Position numbers and translations under genes: made by a program
Notes under the pieces: generated by a model
Seen by the model: the letters and a program-made list of their open reading frames with translations, nothing else
Database searches by the model: none
What the model was told of the DNA's origin: nothing
Shown: positions 55,802-64,000 of the stretch, one piece after another
How positions within the stretch are numbered: position 1 is the first letter of the stretch
How the letters are laid out: each line of letters opens with the position of its first letter
Assembly (NCBI RefSeq): GCF_003046585.1
Contig: NZ_QAAE01000008.1
Coordinates: 62,001-126,000, forward strand
Length of the DNA stretch: 64,000 bases
Direction: 5' to 3'
From: Nitrosomonas aestuarii
GTDB taxonomy: Bacteria > Pseudomonadota > Gammaproteobacteria > Burkholderiales > Nitrosomonadaceae

Positions 55802-57238
55802 ATGAGCGCTGTATTACAAAATCTGGTTAATCAACCATACAAACATGGCTTCGTCACAGACATTGAATCGGAAGTTGCCCCTAAAGGGCTCAGTGAGGAG
55901 ACGATTCATTTAATTTCGGCCAAGAAGAACGAGCCTGAATGGCTTCTGGATTTTCGTCTGAGGGCTTATCAAAAATGGCTTACCATGTCAGAACCAGACT
56001 GGCAAAATGTCCATTATCCAAAAATCGATTTTCAGTCGATCAGTTATTATGCTGCTCCAAAACCCAAGGAAAAGCTGTCCAGCATGGATGAAGTCGACCC
56101 TGAATTAATACGTACATTTGAAAAATTGGGTGTGCCCATGCATGAACGTGCAGCACTTGCAGGTGTAGCTGTTGATGTGGTGTTCGACAGCGTGTCTGTT
56201 GCAACAACCTATAAAGAAAAACTTGCCGAAGTCGGCATTATCTTTTGCTCTATATCAGAAGCGGTGCAAAAGCATCCTGAATTAATTAAGCAATACCTCG
56301 GTACCGTCGTGCCCGTAGGTGATAATTTTTTTGCAGCACTGAATTCAGCTGTATTTACGGATGGCTCTTTTTGTTATATTCCAAAAGGGGTTAAATGCCC
56401 GATGGATTTATCCACCTATTTTCGCATCAATACAGAGGGATCCGGTCAATTCGAGCGTACTCTCGTCATCGCCGAAGAAGGTGCATCAGTGTCGTATCTC
56501 GAGGGCTGTACCGCGCCTCAATTTGACACCAATCAACTGCATGCTGCGGTTGTTGAACTCATCGCGCTTGATAATGCGGATATCAAATACTCCACCGTGC
56601 AAAACTGGTATGCCGGTGATGAGAATGGTATTGGCGGTATTTATAATTTTGTCACTAAGCGCGGTCTTGCAAAAGGCGTCAATTCCAGAATTTCATGGAC
56701 ACAGGTTGAAACCGGTTCGGCCATTACCTGGAAATATCCTTCTTGCATTTTGCGTGGCGATAATTCTGTGGGTGAATTTTATTCCGTAGCAGTCACCAAT
56801 CATCTTCAACAAGCGGATACCGGAACTAAAATGATCCATCTCGGGAAAAACACCCGCAGCACAATTGTTAGCAAAGGTATCTCTGCCGGCAGATCAAATA
56901 GCAGTTATCGTGGGCTTGTTCGTATCAATCCTACAGCCGACAATGCACGTAATTTTTCTCAATGCGATTCCATGTTAGTCGGCGACCAGAGCGGTGCACA
57001 CACTTTTCCATATATTCAGGTACGTAATAACAGTGCCAAAGTAGAACACGAAGCTTCGACATCAAAGATCGGCGAAGATCAATTATTTTACTTCGCGCAG
57101 CGCGGCATTGATGCTGAAGAAGCAGTATCGATGATTGTAAATGGATTTTGTAAAGAAGTATTTCAACAGTTACCGATGGAATTTGCAGTAGAAGCCACAA
57201 AACTGTTGAGTTTCAAATTAGAGGGCAGTGTCGGATGA
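55802..57238 (+). CDS. sufB: Fe-S cluster assembly protein SufB
   Basis: 478 aa, usual length. Core scaffold region: [74 protein letters not shown] and [20 protein letters not shown]. Part of the SufBC2D scaffold where clusters are built. The stop overlaps the sufC start as ATGA. Confidence 0.97.
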   Translation: MSAVLQNLVNQPYKHGFVTDIESEVAPKGLSEETIHLISAKKNEPEWLLDFRLRAYQKWLTMSEPDWQNVHYPKIDFQSISYYAAPKPKEKLSSMDEVDPELIRTFEKLGVPMHERAALAGVAVDVVFDSVSVATTYKEKLAEVGIIFCSISEAVQKHPELIKQYLGTVVPVGDNFFAALNSAVFTDGSFCYIPKGVKCPMDLSTYFRINTEGSGQFERTLVIAEEGASVSYLEGCTAPQFDTNQLHAAVVELIALDNADIKYSTVQNWYAGDENGIGGIYNFVTKRGLAKGVNSRISWTQVETGSAITWKYPSCILRGDNSVGEFYSVAVTNHLQQADTGTKMIHLGKNTRSTIVSKGISAGRSNSSYRGLVRINPTADNARNFSQCDSMLVGDQSGAHTFPYIQVRNNSAKVEHEASTSKIGEDQLFYFAQRGIDAEEAVSMIVNGFCKEVFQQLPMEFAVEATKLLSFKLEGSVG

Positions 57239-58029
57239 TCAATCAAAATAGTCAAACAATTCTCAATGTAAAAAACCTGCATGCCAACACCGATGGCACT
57301 GAAATACTTAAAGGAATCAATCTTACGGTCAAGAGCGGCGAAATACACGCTATTATGGGCTTAAATGGTTCTGGAAAGAGTACTTTCGCCAAAGTATTGG
57401 CAGGTCACCCCGACTACACGGTTACACAAGGCAATGTTCAATTCGAACAACAAGATTTGCTGGCAATGAATTCGGAAGAACGCGCACAGGCGGGCATATT
57501 TCTAGCATTTCAATATCCGATTGAAATCCCCGGCGTGGCAAATAATCAGTTTTTACGCCTTGCATATAATACTGTACAGTCCAAACGCGGGAATGAAGAG
57601 CTTGATCCGCTTGAATTTGATGATTTTGTACGTGAGAAAATGAAGCTGCTGGAAATGAATCCCGATTTTCTTGATCGCAGCGTAAATGAAGGATTTTCCG
57701 GCGGAGAGAAAAAACGTAACGAAATTCTGCAAATGGCATTGCTTGAACCTAAGCTCGGCATTCTTGATGAAACCGATTCAGGTCTGGACATAGACGCGCT
57801 AAAAATAGTTGCCAAGGGCGTCAATCATCTTAGTAACAAAGATAATGCCATGATTATGATCACGCATTATCAACGGCTGCTTGATCATATTGTGCCGGAC
57901 TATGTCCATGTCATGGAATCGGGACGTATTATCAAAACAGGTGGGAAAGAACTGGCGCTGGAGCTGGAGAAACATGGTTATGACTGGCTTCATTCTCATC
58001 AGCAAAATAATGCAGGAGTATCCGCATGA
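57235..58029 (+). CDS. sufC: Fe-S cluster assembly ATPase SufC
   Basis: 264 aa ABC-type ATPase. Walker [14 protein letters not shown] signature [12 protein letters not shown], Walker [13 protein letters not shown], switch His in MITHYQRLL. It drives conformational changes of SufBCD. 4-bp overlaps with sufB and sufD. Confidence 0.97.
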   Translation: MINQNSQTILNVKNLHANTDGTEILKGINLTVKSGEIHAIMGLNGSGKSTFAKVLAGHPDYTVTQGNVQFEQQDLLAMNSEERAQAGIFLAFQYPIEIPGVANNQFLRLAYNTVQSKRGNEELDPLEFDDFVREKMKLLEMNPDFLDRSVNEGFSGGEKKRNEILQMALLEPKLGILDETDSGLDIDALKIVAKGVNHLSNKDNAMIMITHYQRLLDHIVPDYVHVMESGRIIKTGGKELALELEKHGYDWLHSHQQNNAGVSA

Positions 58030-59360
58030 GCGAATTAGTCAGCAATGACTATCTCGAGTGTCTGCTCAAGTCATTATCTATTCAATCCGAAGGTATTTCA
58101 TCGCTGGGTGCACCCGCAAATAATCAATCAGCATGGCTAAAGCAATTGCGCAAACAGGCTATTGACCGGGCTGGTCAGCTAAGACTGCCGACTATAAAAG
58201 ACGAAGCATGGCGATTTACCGATATTTCACCATTGGCGAAATTACCGTTTAAACCCGCCCAGGCCTTACACACGCTGAAATTATCGGACATTCAGTCTTT
58301 TTTCATTGAAGAAACAAATAACCGTTTAGTTTTTATAGATGGATTTTTTGCACCTGAATTCTCAGGTATTACCGATAAAGAACAGCTTATTATAGGCAAT
58401 TTACCATCGCTGATAGAAAGCCATGCGTCTCTGGTGGCATCCCATCTGGCGCAACATGCACAGTACCATGATAATATTTTCACGGCATTGAATACCGCAT
58501 TTGTACACGACGGTGCAGTAATTATTGTGCCTAAAAACGCTGTTGCTGCCGCACCTGTTCACCTGCTGTTCATTGCCACACAAAAAGAGACAACCAATTA
58601 CCCGCGCTGTCTGATTGTCGGGGAAGCCAACAGCCAAGTTACACTGATTGAAGATTATGTTTCATTACAAAATGATGCATATGTCACCAATTCAGTAACA
58701 GAATGTTATCTTGCCCCCAACGCACAGGTCCAACATATCCGTATACAACGTGAAAATACCGATGCTTATCACTTAGCCAATTGCGCGGTTTCTCTCGATC
58801 ACGCCAGTCGCTACCAAGCGGTTAATGTATCATTTGGTGCGCAAATTTCGCGCCACAACCTGGATGTCGGATTTAAAGCCGAAACCGGTGAATGCGCTAT
58901 TGACGGCCTGACGATCATTACCGATGGACAATTGGCTGATACGCATTCCTGCATTGATCACATAAAACCCAACTGCACCAGTCGACAACAGCACAAATGC
59001 ATCGCCGATGATGCGGCGCATGCCGTTTTTAATGGCAATATTATTGTACGTCCGGGCGCTCAACGAACGGATTCCTCCCAGTCGAGCCGCAATCTACTGC
59101 TCAGTGGAACTGCGCAAATAGATACCAAGCCACAACTCGAAATTTTTGCCGATGACGTCAAATGTGCACATGGCGCTACGGTGGGTCAGTTAGACAATGA
59201 AGAAATTTTCTATCTAAAAAGCCGCGGCTTGTCTGAATTAGCAGCGCGCAACCTGCTTACCTATGCATTCGGTGCAGAAATACTCAATCGTATTCCGCTG
59301 GCGTCACTGAAGCATTCGCTGGAGCAGATCGTACTTAACCAAACACAGAGTAGCCGCTAA
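58026..59360 (+). CDS. sufD: Fe-S cluster assembly protein SufD
   Basis: 444 aa. Shares the SufB fold: [21 protein letters not shown]-like region [20 protein letters not shown], then [60 protein letters not shown]. Partner of SufB and SufC. Starts with ATGA overlap. Confidence 0.95.
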   Translation: MSELVSNDYLECLLKSLSIQSEGISSLGAPANNQSAWLKQLRKQAIDRAGQLRLPTIKDEAWRFTDISPLAKLPFKPAQALHTLKLSDIQSFFIEETNNRLVFIDGFFAPEFSGITDKEQLIIGNLPSLIESHASLVASHLAQHAQYHDNIFTALNTAFVHDGAVIIVPKNAVAAAPVHLLFIATQKETTNYPRCLIVGEANSQVTLIEDYVSLQNDAYVTNSVTECYLAPNAQVQHIRIQRENTDAYHLANCAVSLDHASRYQAVNVSFGAQISRHNLDVGFKAETGECAIDGLTIITDGQLADTHSCIDHIKPNCTSRQQHKCIADDAAHAVFNGNIIVRPGAQRTDSSQSSRNLLLSGTAQIDTKPQLEIFADDVKCAHGATVGQLDNEEIFYLKSRGLSELAARNLLTYAFGAEILNRIPLASLKHSLEQIVLNQTQSSR

Positions 59361-59363
59361 ACC

Positions 59364-60632
59364 ATGGTCTCCGCAAACGCTACATTAGCTAAAGTAACAC
59401 CCAGAATAAATACCATTCTGGATACGGATAAAATTCGCGCTGATTTTCCGATTTTGGATATTAAGGTCGGTAACAAGCCACTTGTTTATTTGGATAATGC
59501 CGCTTCCAGTCAAATGCCTCAGCAGGTCATAGACCGGCTTGTGCGTTACCAGACTGCGCAGCATGCCAATATTAACCGGGCCGTACATTACCTTTCGGAA
59601 GTGGCCACCCTGGAATACGAACATGCGCGCCGCAGAGTGCAACAGTTTGTCAACGCACAAGAAGATAGGGAAATCATCTTTACCAGTGGCACGACAGACT
59701 CGATCAATCTGGTGATGCATGGTTATGGCCGTAAATTTATCGAAGCCGGTGATGAAATTATCCTGACCACGCTTGAACATCATTCCAACATTGTACCCTG
59801 GCAAATGCTTGCCAAGGAAAAAGGTGCGGTCATTCGTGTTGTTCCCATTAATGATGCCGGTGAGCTTGATATCGATGCTTATGAAAAACTTTTTAACGAA
59901 CGTACCAAATTTGTCAGCCTGATTCATGTCTCCAATGCACTGGGCACCATCAATCCGGTTAAGCAAATGATCGCTTATGCGCATCAACAAAACGTACCCG
60001 TTCTGATTGACGGCGCACAGGCCACACCGCATATGACCGTCGATGTGCAGGACCTCGATTGTGACTTTTACGTTTTTTCCGCACACAAACTATGCGGCCC
60101 AACCGGGATCGGCATGCTTTACGGTAAAGCAGCACTGCTCGAAGCCATGCAACCATATAAAGGCGGGGGTGACATGATCGCCTCGGTTACTTTCGAAGAA
60201 ACCACATATGCCGACATCCCGCACAAATTTGAAGCAGGCACACCCCCAATTGCCGCCGCAATCGGTTTTGGCGCGGCGATTGATTATCTATGTTCAGTCG
60301 GTATGGATCAGATTGCCGCTTACGAGCTGGATTTACTGAATTATGCAACCGAACAGATAAATGAAATCAAAGGTGCAAGCATTATTGGAACCGCTGCACA
60401 TAAAACTGCTGTGATTTCTTTCACATTGGACGGCATCCATCCACATGACATTGGCACACTGTTGAACGAAGACGGCGTTGCCATTCGTACCGGACACCAC
60501 TGTGCGCAGCCTGTAATGCAACGTTTCAACGTACCCGCAACATCACGCGCCTCATTTGCCTTCTACAACAATAAAACTGAAGTGGATGCTCTGATAACAG
60601 GCATCCGGATGGTACAAAAGGTTTTTTTATGA
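59364..60632 (+). CDS. sufS: Cysteine desulfurase SufS
   Basis: 422 aa, group II cysteine desulfurase. PLP Lys in SAHKLCGPTGIGMLYG; active Cys in RTGHHCAQPVMQRF; also FTSGTTDSINLV and TTLEHHSNIVPWQ. It takes sulfur from cysteine to make a persulfide for the SUF scaffold, passed on by SufU. It starts 3 bp after sufD and its stop overlaps sufU. Confidence 0.96.
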   Translation: MVSANATLAKVTPRINTILDTDKIRADFPILDIKVGNKPLVYLDNAASSQMPQQVIDRLVRYQTAQHANINRAVHYLSEVATLEYEHARRRVQQFVNAQEDREIIFTSGTTDSINLVMHGYGRKFIEAGDEIILTTLEHHSNIVPWQMLAKEKGAVIRVVPINDAGELDIDAYEKLFNERTKFVSLIHVSNALGTINPVKQMIAYAHQQNVPVLIDGAQATPHMTVDVQDLDCDFYVFSAHKLCGPTGIGMLYGKAALLEAMQPYKGGGDMIASVTFEETTYADIPHKFEAGTPPIAAAIGFGAAIDYLCSVGMDQIAAYELDLLNYATEQINEIKGASIIGTAAHKTAVISFTLDGIHPHDIGTLLNEDGVAIRTGHHCAQPVMQRFNVPATSRASFAFYNNKTEVDALITGIRMVQKVFL

Positions 60633-61141
60633 TGAATACAAAATCACTTTATCAGGAAGTTATACTTGATCACAACCGAAAACCCCGTAATTACGGTGTC
60701 CTTGATCACCCCAGCCATCATGCCGTCGGACACAATCCTTTATGTGGTGATCGACTGGATATTGCCTTGAATCTTGAAAATGGACAGATTAACAATATTG
60801 CTTTTCAAGGAGAATCATGTGCCATATGTAAAGCTTCGGCTTCAATGATGACAGCTGCAGTCAAGGGAAAAACCCGCTCCGATGCTGAAACCCTGATTCA
60901 GGAATTTCGTGAAATGGCAATGGGAGAGCGTGACCTCAACCACCCGCACCATTTGGGACATTTAACTGTTTTCTCCGGCATAAGAGATCTGCCAACACGT
61001 GTTAAATGCGCAATCCTGCCCTGGCATACTTTACATGCCGCATTGAATGCCTTATCCAGTGTTTCTACAGAAGCAGACAATGATCCTGTGCAAAATGCCG
61101 CATCCCATCCGGAAGCGCTCAATCGCCAGGCTAATTCTTAA
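60629..61141 (+). CDS. sufU: SufU-type sulfur acceptor / scaffold
   Basis: 170 aa. Ligands typical of SufU/IscU: Cys39 and Asp41 (PLCGDR), Cys64/Cys67 (GESCAICKAS) and Cys127 (TRVKCAILPW). The insert before the last Cys (MAMGERDLNHPHHLGHL) marks it as SufU rather than IscU. It takes sulfur from SufS. The tail after residue 142 is Ala/Ser-rich and seems unordered. ATGATG start overlaps the sufS stop. Confidence 0.92.
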   Translation: MMNTKSLYQEVILDHNRKPRNYGVLDHPSHHAVGHNPLCGDRLDIALNLENGQINNIAFQGESCAICKASASMMTAAVKGKTRSDAETLIQEFREMAMGERDLNHPHHLGHLTVFSGIRDLPTRVKCAILPWHTLHAALNALSSVSTEADNDPVQNAASHPEALNRQANS

Positions 61142-61206
61142 TCTGATTTATATTCAAACCAAACAAATACCATAACATAATATCCCAAGCAGTACGTTTA
61201 AACATT

Positions 61207-61767
61207 ATGCCAAAAATTGCTGATATTGAAGGGACACCTAACAAAAATGCCTTGAAATTTATTCTCAAGGAACCATTGACCTGGGGAATTGCACGTTCTT
61301 ATGACAATGCAGACGCTGCCAAAGATGACCCGCTGGCATCTGCCTTGTTTGATATTGATCATGTCACGAATGTTTTTTACATTGACCACTGGGTAACCGT
61401 CACCCAGGACGGAGAAGCTAACTGGCAGGACCTGGCACGCGAAGTGGCCGATCCGATCCGCGCAGCACCCGCAGCAAGCGAACAGACCGCAGAAACTGTT
61501 TCATCTGCCAATGACGTGCTCTCCCAGTTAAGCCCTGAAGATCAGCAGCGGCTTGAACGAATCAATGTCATGCTTGACGAAGAAGTACGCCCCTATCTGC
61601 GAAGTGATGGTGGAGATTTGCACATCCTCGGACTGGAAGGCAATATACTTAAAATTCATTATCAAGGTGCGTGCGGAACATGTCCAAGCTCAATAACCGG
61701 AACCTTACGCGGTATTGAGCATATGCTCAGAACTATCGAACCGGATATTCACCTGATCGCCTGCTGA
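61207..61767 (+). CDS. nfu: Nfu-type Fe-S cluster carrier
   Basis: 186 aa. N-terminal Nfu_N domain (TPNKNALKFILKEPLTWGIA to VTQDGEANWQDL), a linker, and a C-terminal NifU domain with YLRSDGGDLHILGLEGNIL and the CxxC pair CGTCPSSITG (cluster ligands in a dimer). It receives clusters from the SUF scaffold and gives them to targets. Last gene of the suf cluster, 65 bp after sufU; no clear terminator follows. Confidence 0.92.
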   Translation: MPKIADIEGTPNKNALKFILKEPLTWGIARSYDNADAAKDDPLASALFDIDHVTNVFYIDHWVTVTQDGEANWQDLAREVADPIRAAPAASEQTAETVSSANDVLSQLSPEDQQRLERINVMLDEEVRPYLRSDGGDLHILGLEGNILKIHYQGACGTCPSSITGTLRGIEHMLRTIEPDIHLIAC

Positions 61768-62563
61768 TTCACGCTCATCGTGCTGACCGCATACTGGTTT
61801 GATAACGTTTACTTTGCGTTTAATACAGATCGGGTACACCCTGTCAGCTTTGAGAAAACCATAGTAACTGTCCCCAGCAATCAGTACGACGGATTCGTGA
61901 GTCTAACTCAGCACTGTTTTTTGTATATCTTCCGCCTAATAATCGGCATCAGTCAAGTACATAGCATTTATACCGTGATGGTCAAAGCTGGATCTCTATT
62001 GACGCAAATCATAACTGCCAAGTTTAGATTAATCTGTGTCATCTTATACATTGCTGCATGCTATTGATTAGTCTCTCTTTTGATCACAGATACGCACATG
62101 AGGCATGTCTCAACCGTGTCGATCACGGGTATTAAGGGAATTCATTCGTCCAAATGATCTGCTGATAATCGCAACACTCCGCGACCATAGCACTGTTCTA
62201 TTCACCCATAACACCAAGCCTTTTCACACAAAATTATGTTGAGGGATGTCAATTGGCGTAAGAAATACAACGTTAATCCGAAAATTTAAGATCGTTAATA
62301 AACTGACTGGATGTCATTTTTAATGGGTGGAAAAAAGGAACAATATCTTATGTTTTTATCATTAATACATAGACTTAAAAATCCTACTATAACTTTCAAG
62401 CATTTACAGGTATTTGGAGTAAAATTTCATCTATAGAATAGATGTAGCATCTTAAAAAAGATAACTATAATTTAAGTAATAAAGCTTATATATAAATAAT
62501 GATTAGTATTTAGACAATTCCCTGTGGCCATTCAGAAAACCCTATATATAGATAGTTAGAGCA
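61768..62563. other. Gene-poor stretch
   Basis: 796 bp with no gene I can support. It is very AT-rich toward the right end. The frame at 61780-62067 (95 codons) has no family likeness and no clear Shine-Dalgarno. Confidence 0.5.
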
Positions 62564-62941
62564 ATGAAGAGCAAACTAGGCAGGATAATATCCGACCTGC
62601 TGTATAAAAAGAATAACGCCACGCAAATGGATTTGGCTGTTTTTTGCGGTGTATCGCCGCAAGCAATTAGTCAATAGATATACGGGGAGGCAAAGCCAAA
62701 GCGTGAATATTTGCCTAAAATTGCACAATTTTTTGATATTACGATTGATTATTTATTCGCTACGGATAGCACCAGCAACATTAACAACAATTAGGTCACA
62801 ACAATAAAAGCAGAAGACGACGTGAAGTTGAATAAACAGAAACTTGAAATGATTAATTCAATTATTGCAATGGATGGGAAGGATTTCGCGATGTTACACA
62901 GCATCTTTCGCGCGGAACATCATCTGCTGTCTTGTGCTTGA
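62564..62941 (+). pseudogene. XRE-type regulator gene with two in-frame TAG codons
   Basis: From the ATG at 62564 one frame runs 125 codons to TGA (62939-62941), with TAG at 62675-62677 and 62792-62794. The first 37 codons give a helix-turn-helix start (MKSKLGRIISDLLYKKNNAT, then DLAVFCGVSPQAISQ). The next part (IYGEAKPKREYLPKIAQFFD, then ITIDYLF) completes an XRE domain in which the TAG stands where Trp (TGG) is usual. The third part (KLNKQKLEMINSIIAMDGKD) has the look of a helical tail. It is probably a broken regulator gene, one base change from intact at the first site. Confidence 0.75.
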
Positions 62942-63118
62942 CCCTAAAAGACAACAACGAGATGTTCGTGGATAGGAAAAACAAACGCTTTTTTGTTAAA
63001 TTGAAATATCCTAAAGCTGCACGCAGCAGGGTCAGACTCGATTGAAAAAACCAATGGAAAAACCAGCGAAACCCGAAAAAAGATTCGATTGATTTATAGC
63101 ATTTAATGCAGACAACAA
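62942..63118. other. Intergenic, no gene seen
   Basis: 177 bp between the broken regulator and the 3' end of thrC (convergent). No clear terminator. Confidence 0.4.
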
Positions 63119-64000
63119 TTACCCACCCGCTTCCTCCACGATATACGCTTTAACAGCTTCAACATCCGCATCCTTAACCACAAATCGTTGCGGCAGGTCT
63201 TCCAGACTCTTAAAACCTGCTGGACGCGGGGGTTCCTGTCCGATAGCCTCCTGTATGCTTTCAGAGAATTTGGCGGGTTGCGCGGTTTCCATGCAAATGA
63301 GCGGGATGTCTTTATCGCGCAAGGCCTGCCCCACTTTCAATCCGTCAGCGGTATGGGTATCGACCAGTATCTGATATTTTTGGTAAACTTCCCGAATGGT
63401 TGCAATACGCGCGGCGTGGTTGCTGTTGCCGGATACAAAGCCGAATTCCTTAATCTTTTCAAATAACGGCGTTCTGGATAAATCAAAAGCCCGTCCCTTG
63501 TCGACAGCGGACCATAATTCAACCACTTTGTTCGCATCTCTGCCAGTCAGGTCAAAAATAAAACGCTCAAAATTGGACGCCTTGGAGATATCCATCGACG
63601 GACTGCTGGTATGTTTTGTTTCACTGGTTGCGCGCGGTCGATAGACACCGGTTCTGAAAAATTCATCGAGTACATCGTTTTCATTGGTTGCCAAAATAAG
63701 CTGTTTAATCGGCAATCCCATCATACGGGCCACATGGCCTGCACAGATATTGCCGAAATTGCCGGATGGCACCGCAAATGAAACCTGCTCATCATTGGAT
63801 TGCGTCGCGGCAAAATAGCCTTTGAAATAATAGACGATCTGCGCGACCACACGTGCCCAGTTGATAGAATTGACCGTGCCGATACGATGCGATTGTTTAA
63901 ATGTATGGTCGTTACTGACAGCTTTAACAATGTCCTGACAATCGTCAAACACACCGCGTATGGCGATATTGAAAATATTTTCATCCTGCAGGGAAAACAT
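63119..64000 (-). CDS. thrC: Threonine synthase, C-terminal part (runs off the right edge)
   Basis: 293 codons of the C-terminal part; the ATG at the edge is internal. FSLQDENIFNIAIRGVFDDC, SINWARVVAQIVYYFKGYF, FAVPSGNFGNICAGHVARMM (PLP phosphate-binding Gly-rich loop) and IKQLILATNENDVLDEFFRT, then TSSPSMDISKASNFERFIFD are characteristic of bacterial threonine synthase. It converts O-phosphohomoserine to threonine. The PLP lysine and start lie beyond the window. Confidence 0.95.
   Translation of the reverse strand: MFSLQDENIFNIAIRGVFDDCQDIVKAVSNDHTFKQSHRIGTVNSINWARVVAQIVYYFKGYFAATQSNDEQVSFAVPSGNFGNICAGHVARMMGLPIKQLILATNENDVLDEFFRTGVYRPRATSETKHTSSPSMDISKASNFERFIFDLTGRDANKVVELWSAVDKGRAFDLSRTPLFEKIKEFGFVSGNSNHAARIATIREVYQKYQILVDTHTADGLKVGQALRDKDIPLICMETAQPAKFSESIQEAIGQEPPRPAGFKSLEDLPQRFVVKDADVEAVKAYIVEEAGG

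Noticed and set aside
59385..60086. 233-codon minus-strand frame opposite sufS
   Set aside because: Antisense shadow of sufS; no family pattern.
61780..62067. 95-codon ORF after nfu
   Set aside because: Composition and lack of ribosome site or homology pattern do not support a gene.

Overview
The window looks like chromosomal DNA of a betaproteobacterium, most plausibly a Nitrosomonas-like ammonia oxidiser. The grounds are inference from gene content: a PuuD-type membrane protein, a PEP-CTERM protein, a multicopper oxidase paired with a His-rich cupredoxin, a fused aroK-aroB gene and an IscR-controlled SUF operon, in moderately AT-rich DNA. No 16S rRNA, tRNA, complete insertion sequence or CRISPR array was found.

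Layout. 1-9.4 kb: mixed genes (PuuD-like C-terminus, rhodanese, PEP-CTERM lectin-like protein, small lipoprotein, UMF1-type MFS transporter, family 2 glycosyltransferase, Na+/Ca2+-type antiporter, BolA, methyltransferase, GST-like protein) with several decayed gene remnants between them. 9.6-34.8 kb, all on the minus strand: a complete contractile injection system (CIS) of the Afp/PVC type. In transcription order it has a Pvc16/DUF4255-type cap protein, an orphan 286-aa protein, one sheath, two tube proteins, a 54-aa DUF5908-like protein, a LysM hub protein, a VgrG-like spike, a PAAR tip, a gp25-like wedge protein, an Afp11-like baseplate protein, a possible fibre/adhesin, a 111-aa orphan, an Afp12-like baseplate protein, a 1720-aa tape-measure protein with four long internal repeats, an AAA+ ATPase, and an 883-aa exported, C-terminally membrane-anchored protein with a peptidoglycan-binding-like segment and a degenerate GH18-like barrel. 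Many of these genes overlap or nearly touch. The reading frames directly upstream (dacB and a small lipoprotein, behind sucCD) run in the same direction with gaps of only 25-60 bp.

34.8-39 kb: dacB, lipoprotein, sucD and sucC. 39-46.6 kb: secreted alpha/beta hydrolase, acylphosphatase-like protein, DUF3047-like protein, peroxiredoxin, SpoIIAA-like protein, dGTPase and fused AroKB. 46.6-51 kb: RND efflux pump and its adaptor. 51.4-54.2 kb: membrane-anchored multicopper oxidase plus His-rich cupredoxin. 54.4-61.8 kb: iscR-sufA-sufBCDS-sufU-nfu, with a candidate Fur box and IscR-type sites upstream. 61.8-64 kb: sparse DNA with an XRE-type regulator carrying two in-frame TAG codons, then the C-terminal part of threonine synthase.

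The item most worth attention is the CIS. It has a standard particle core but ends in a gene for a membrane-anchored wall-binding-like protein, has no recognisable toxin gene, and has left a decayed partial duplicate of that last gene 1.5-2 kb away. Together these suggest a cell-envelope-attached or otherwise unusual CIS rather than a plain released one; this is a hypothesis.
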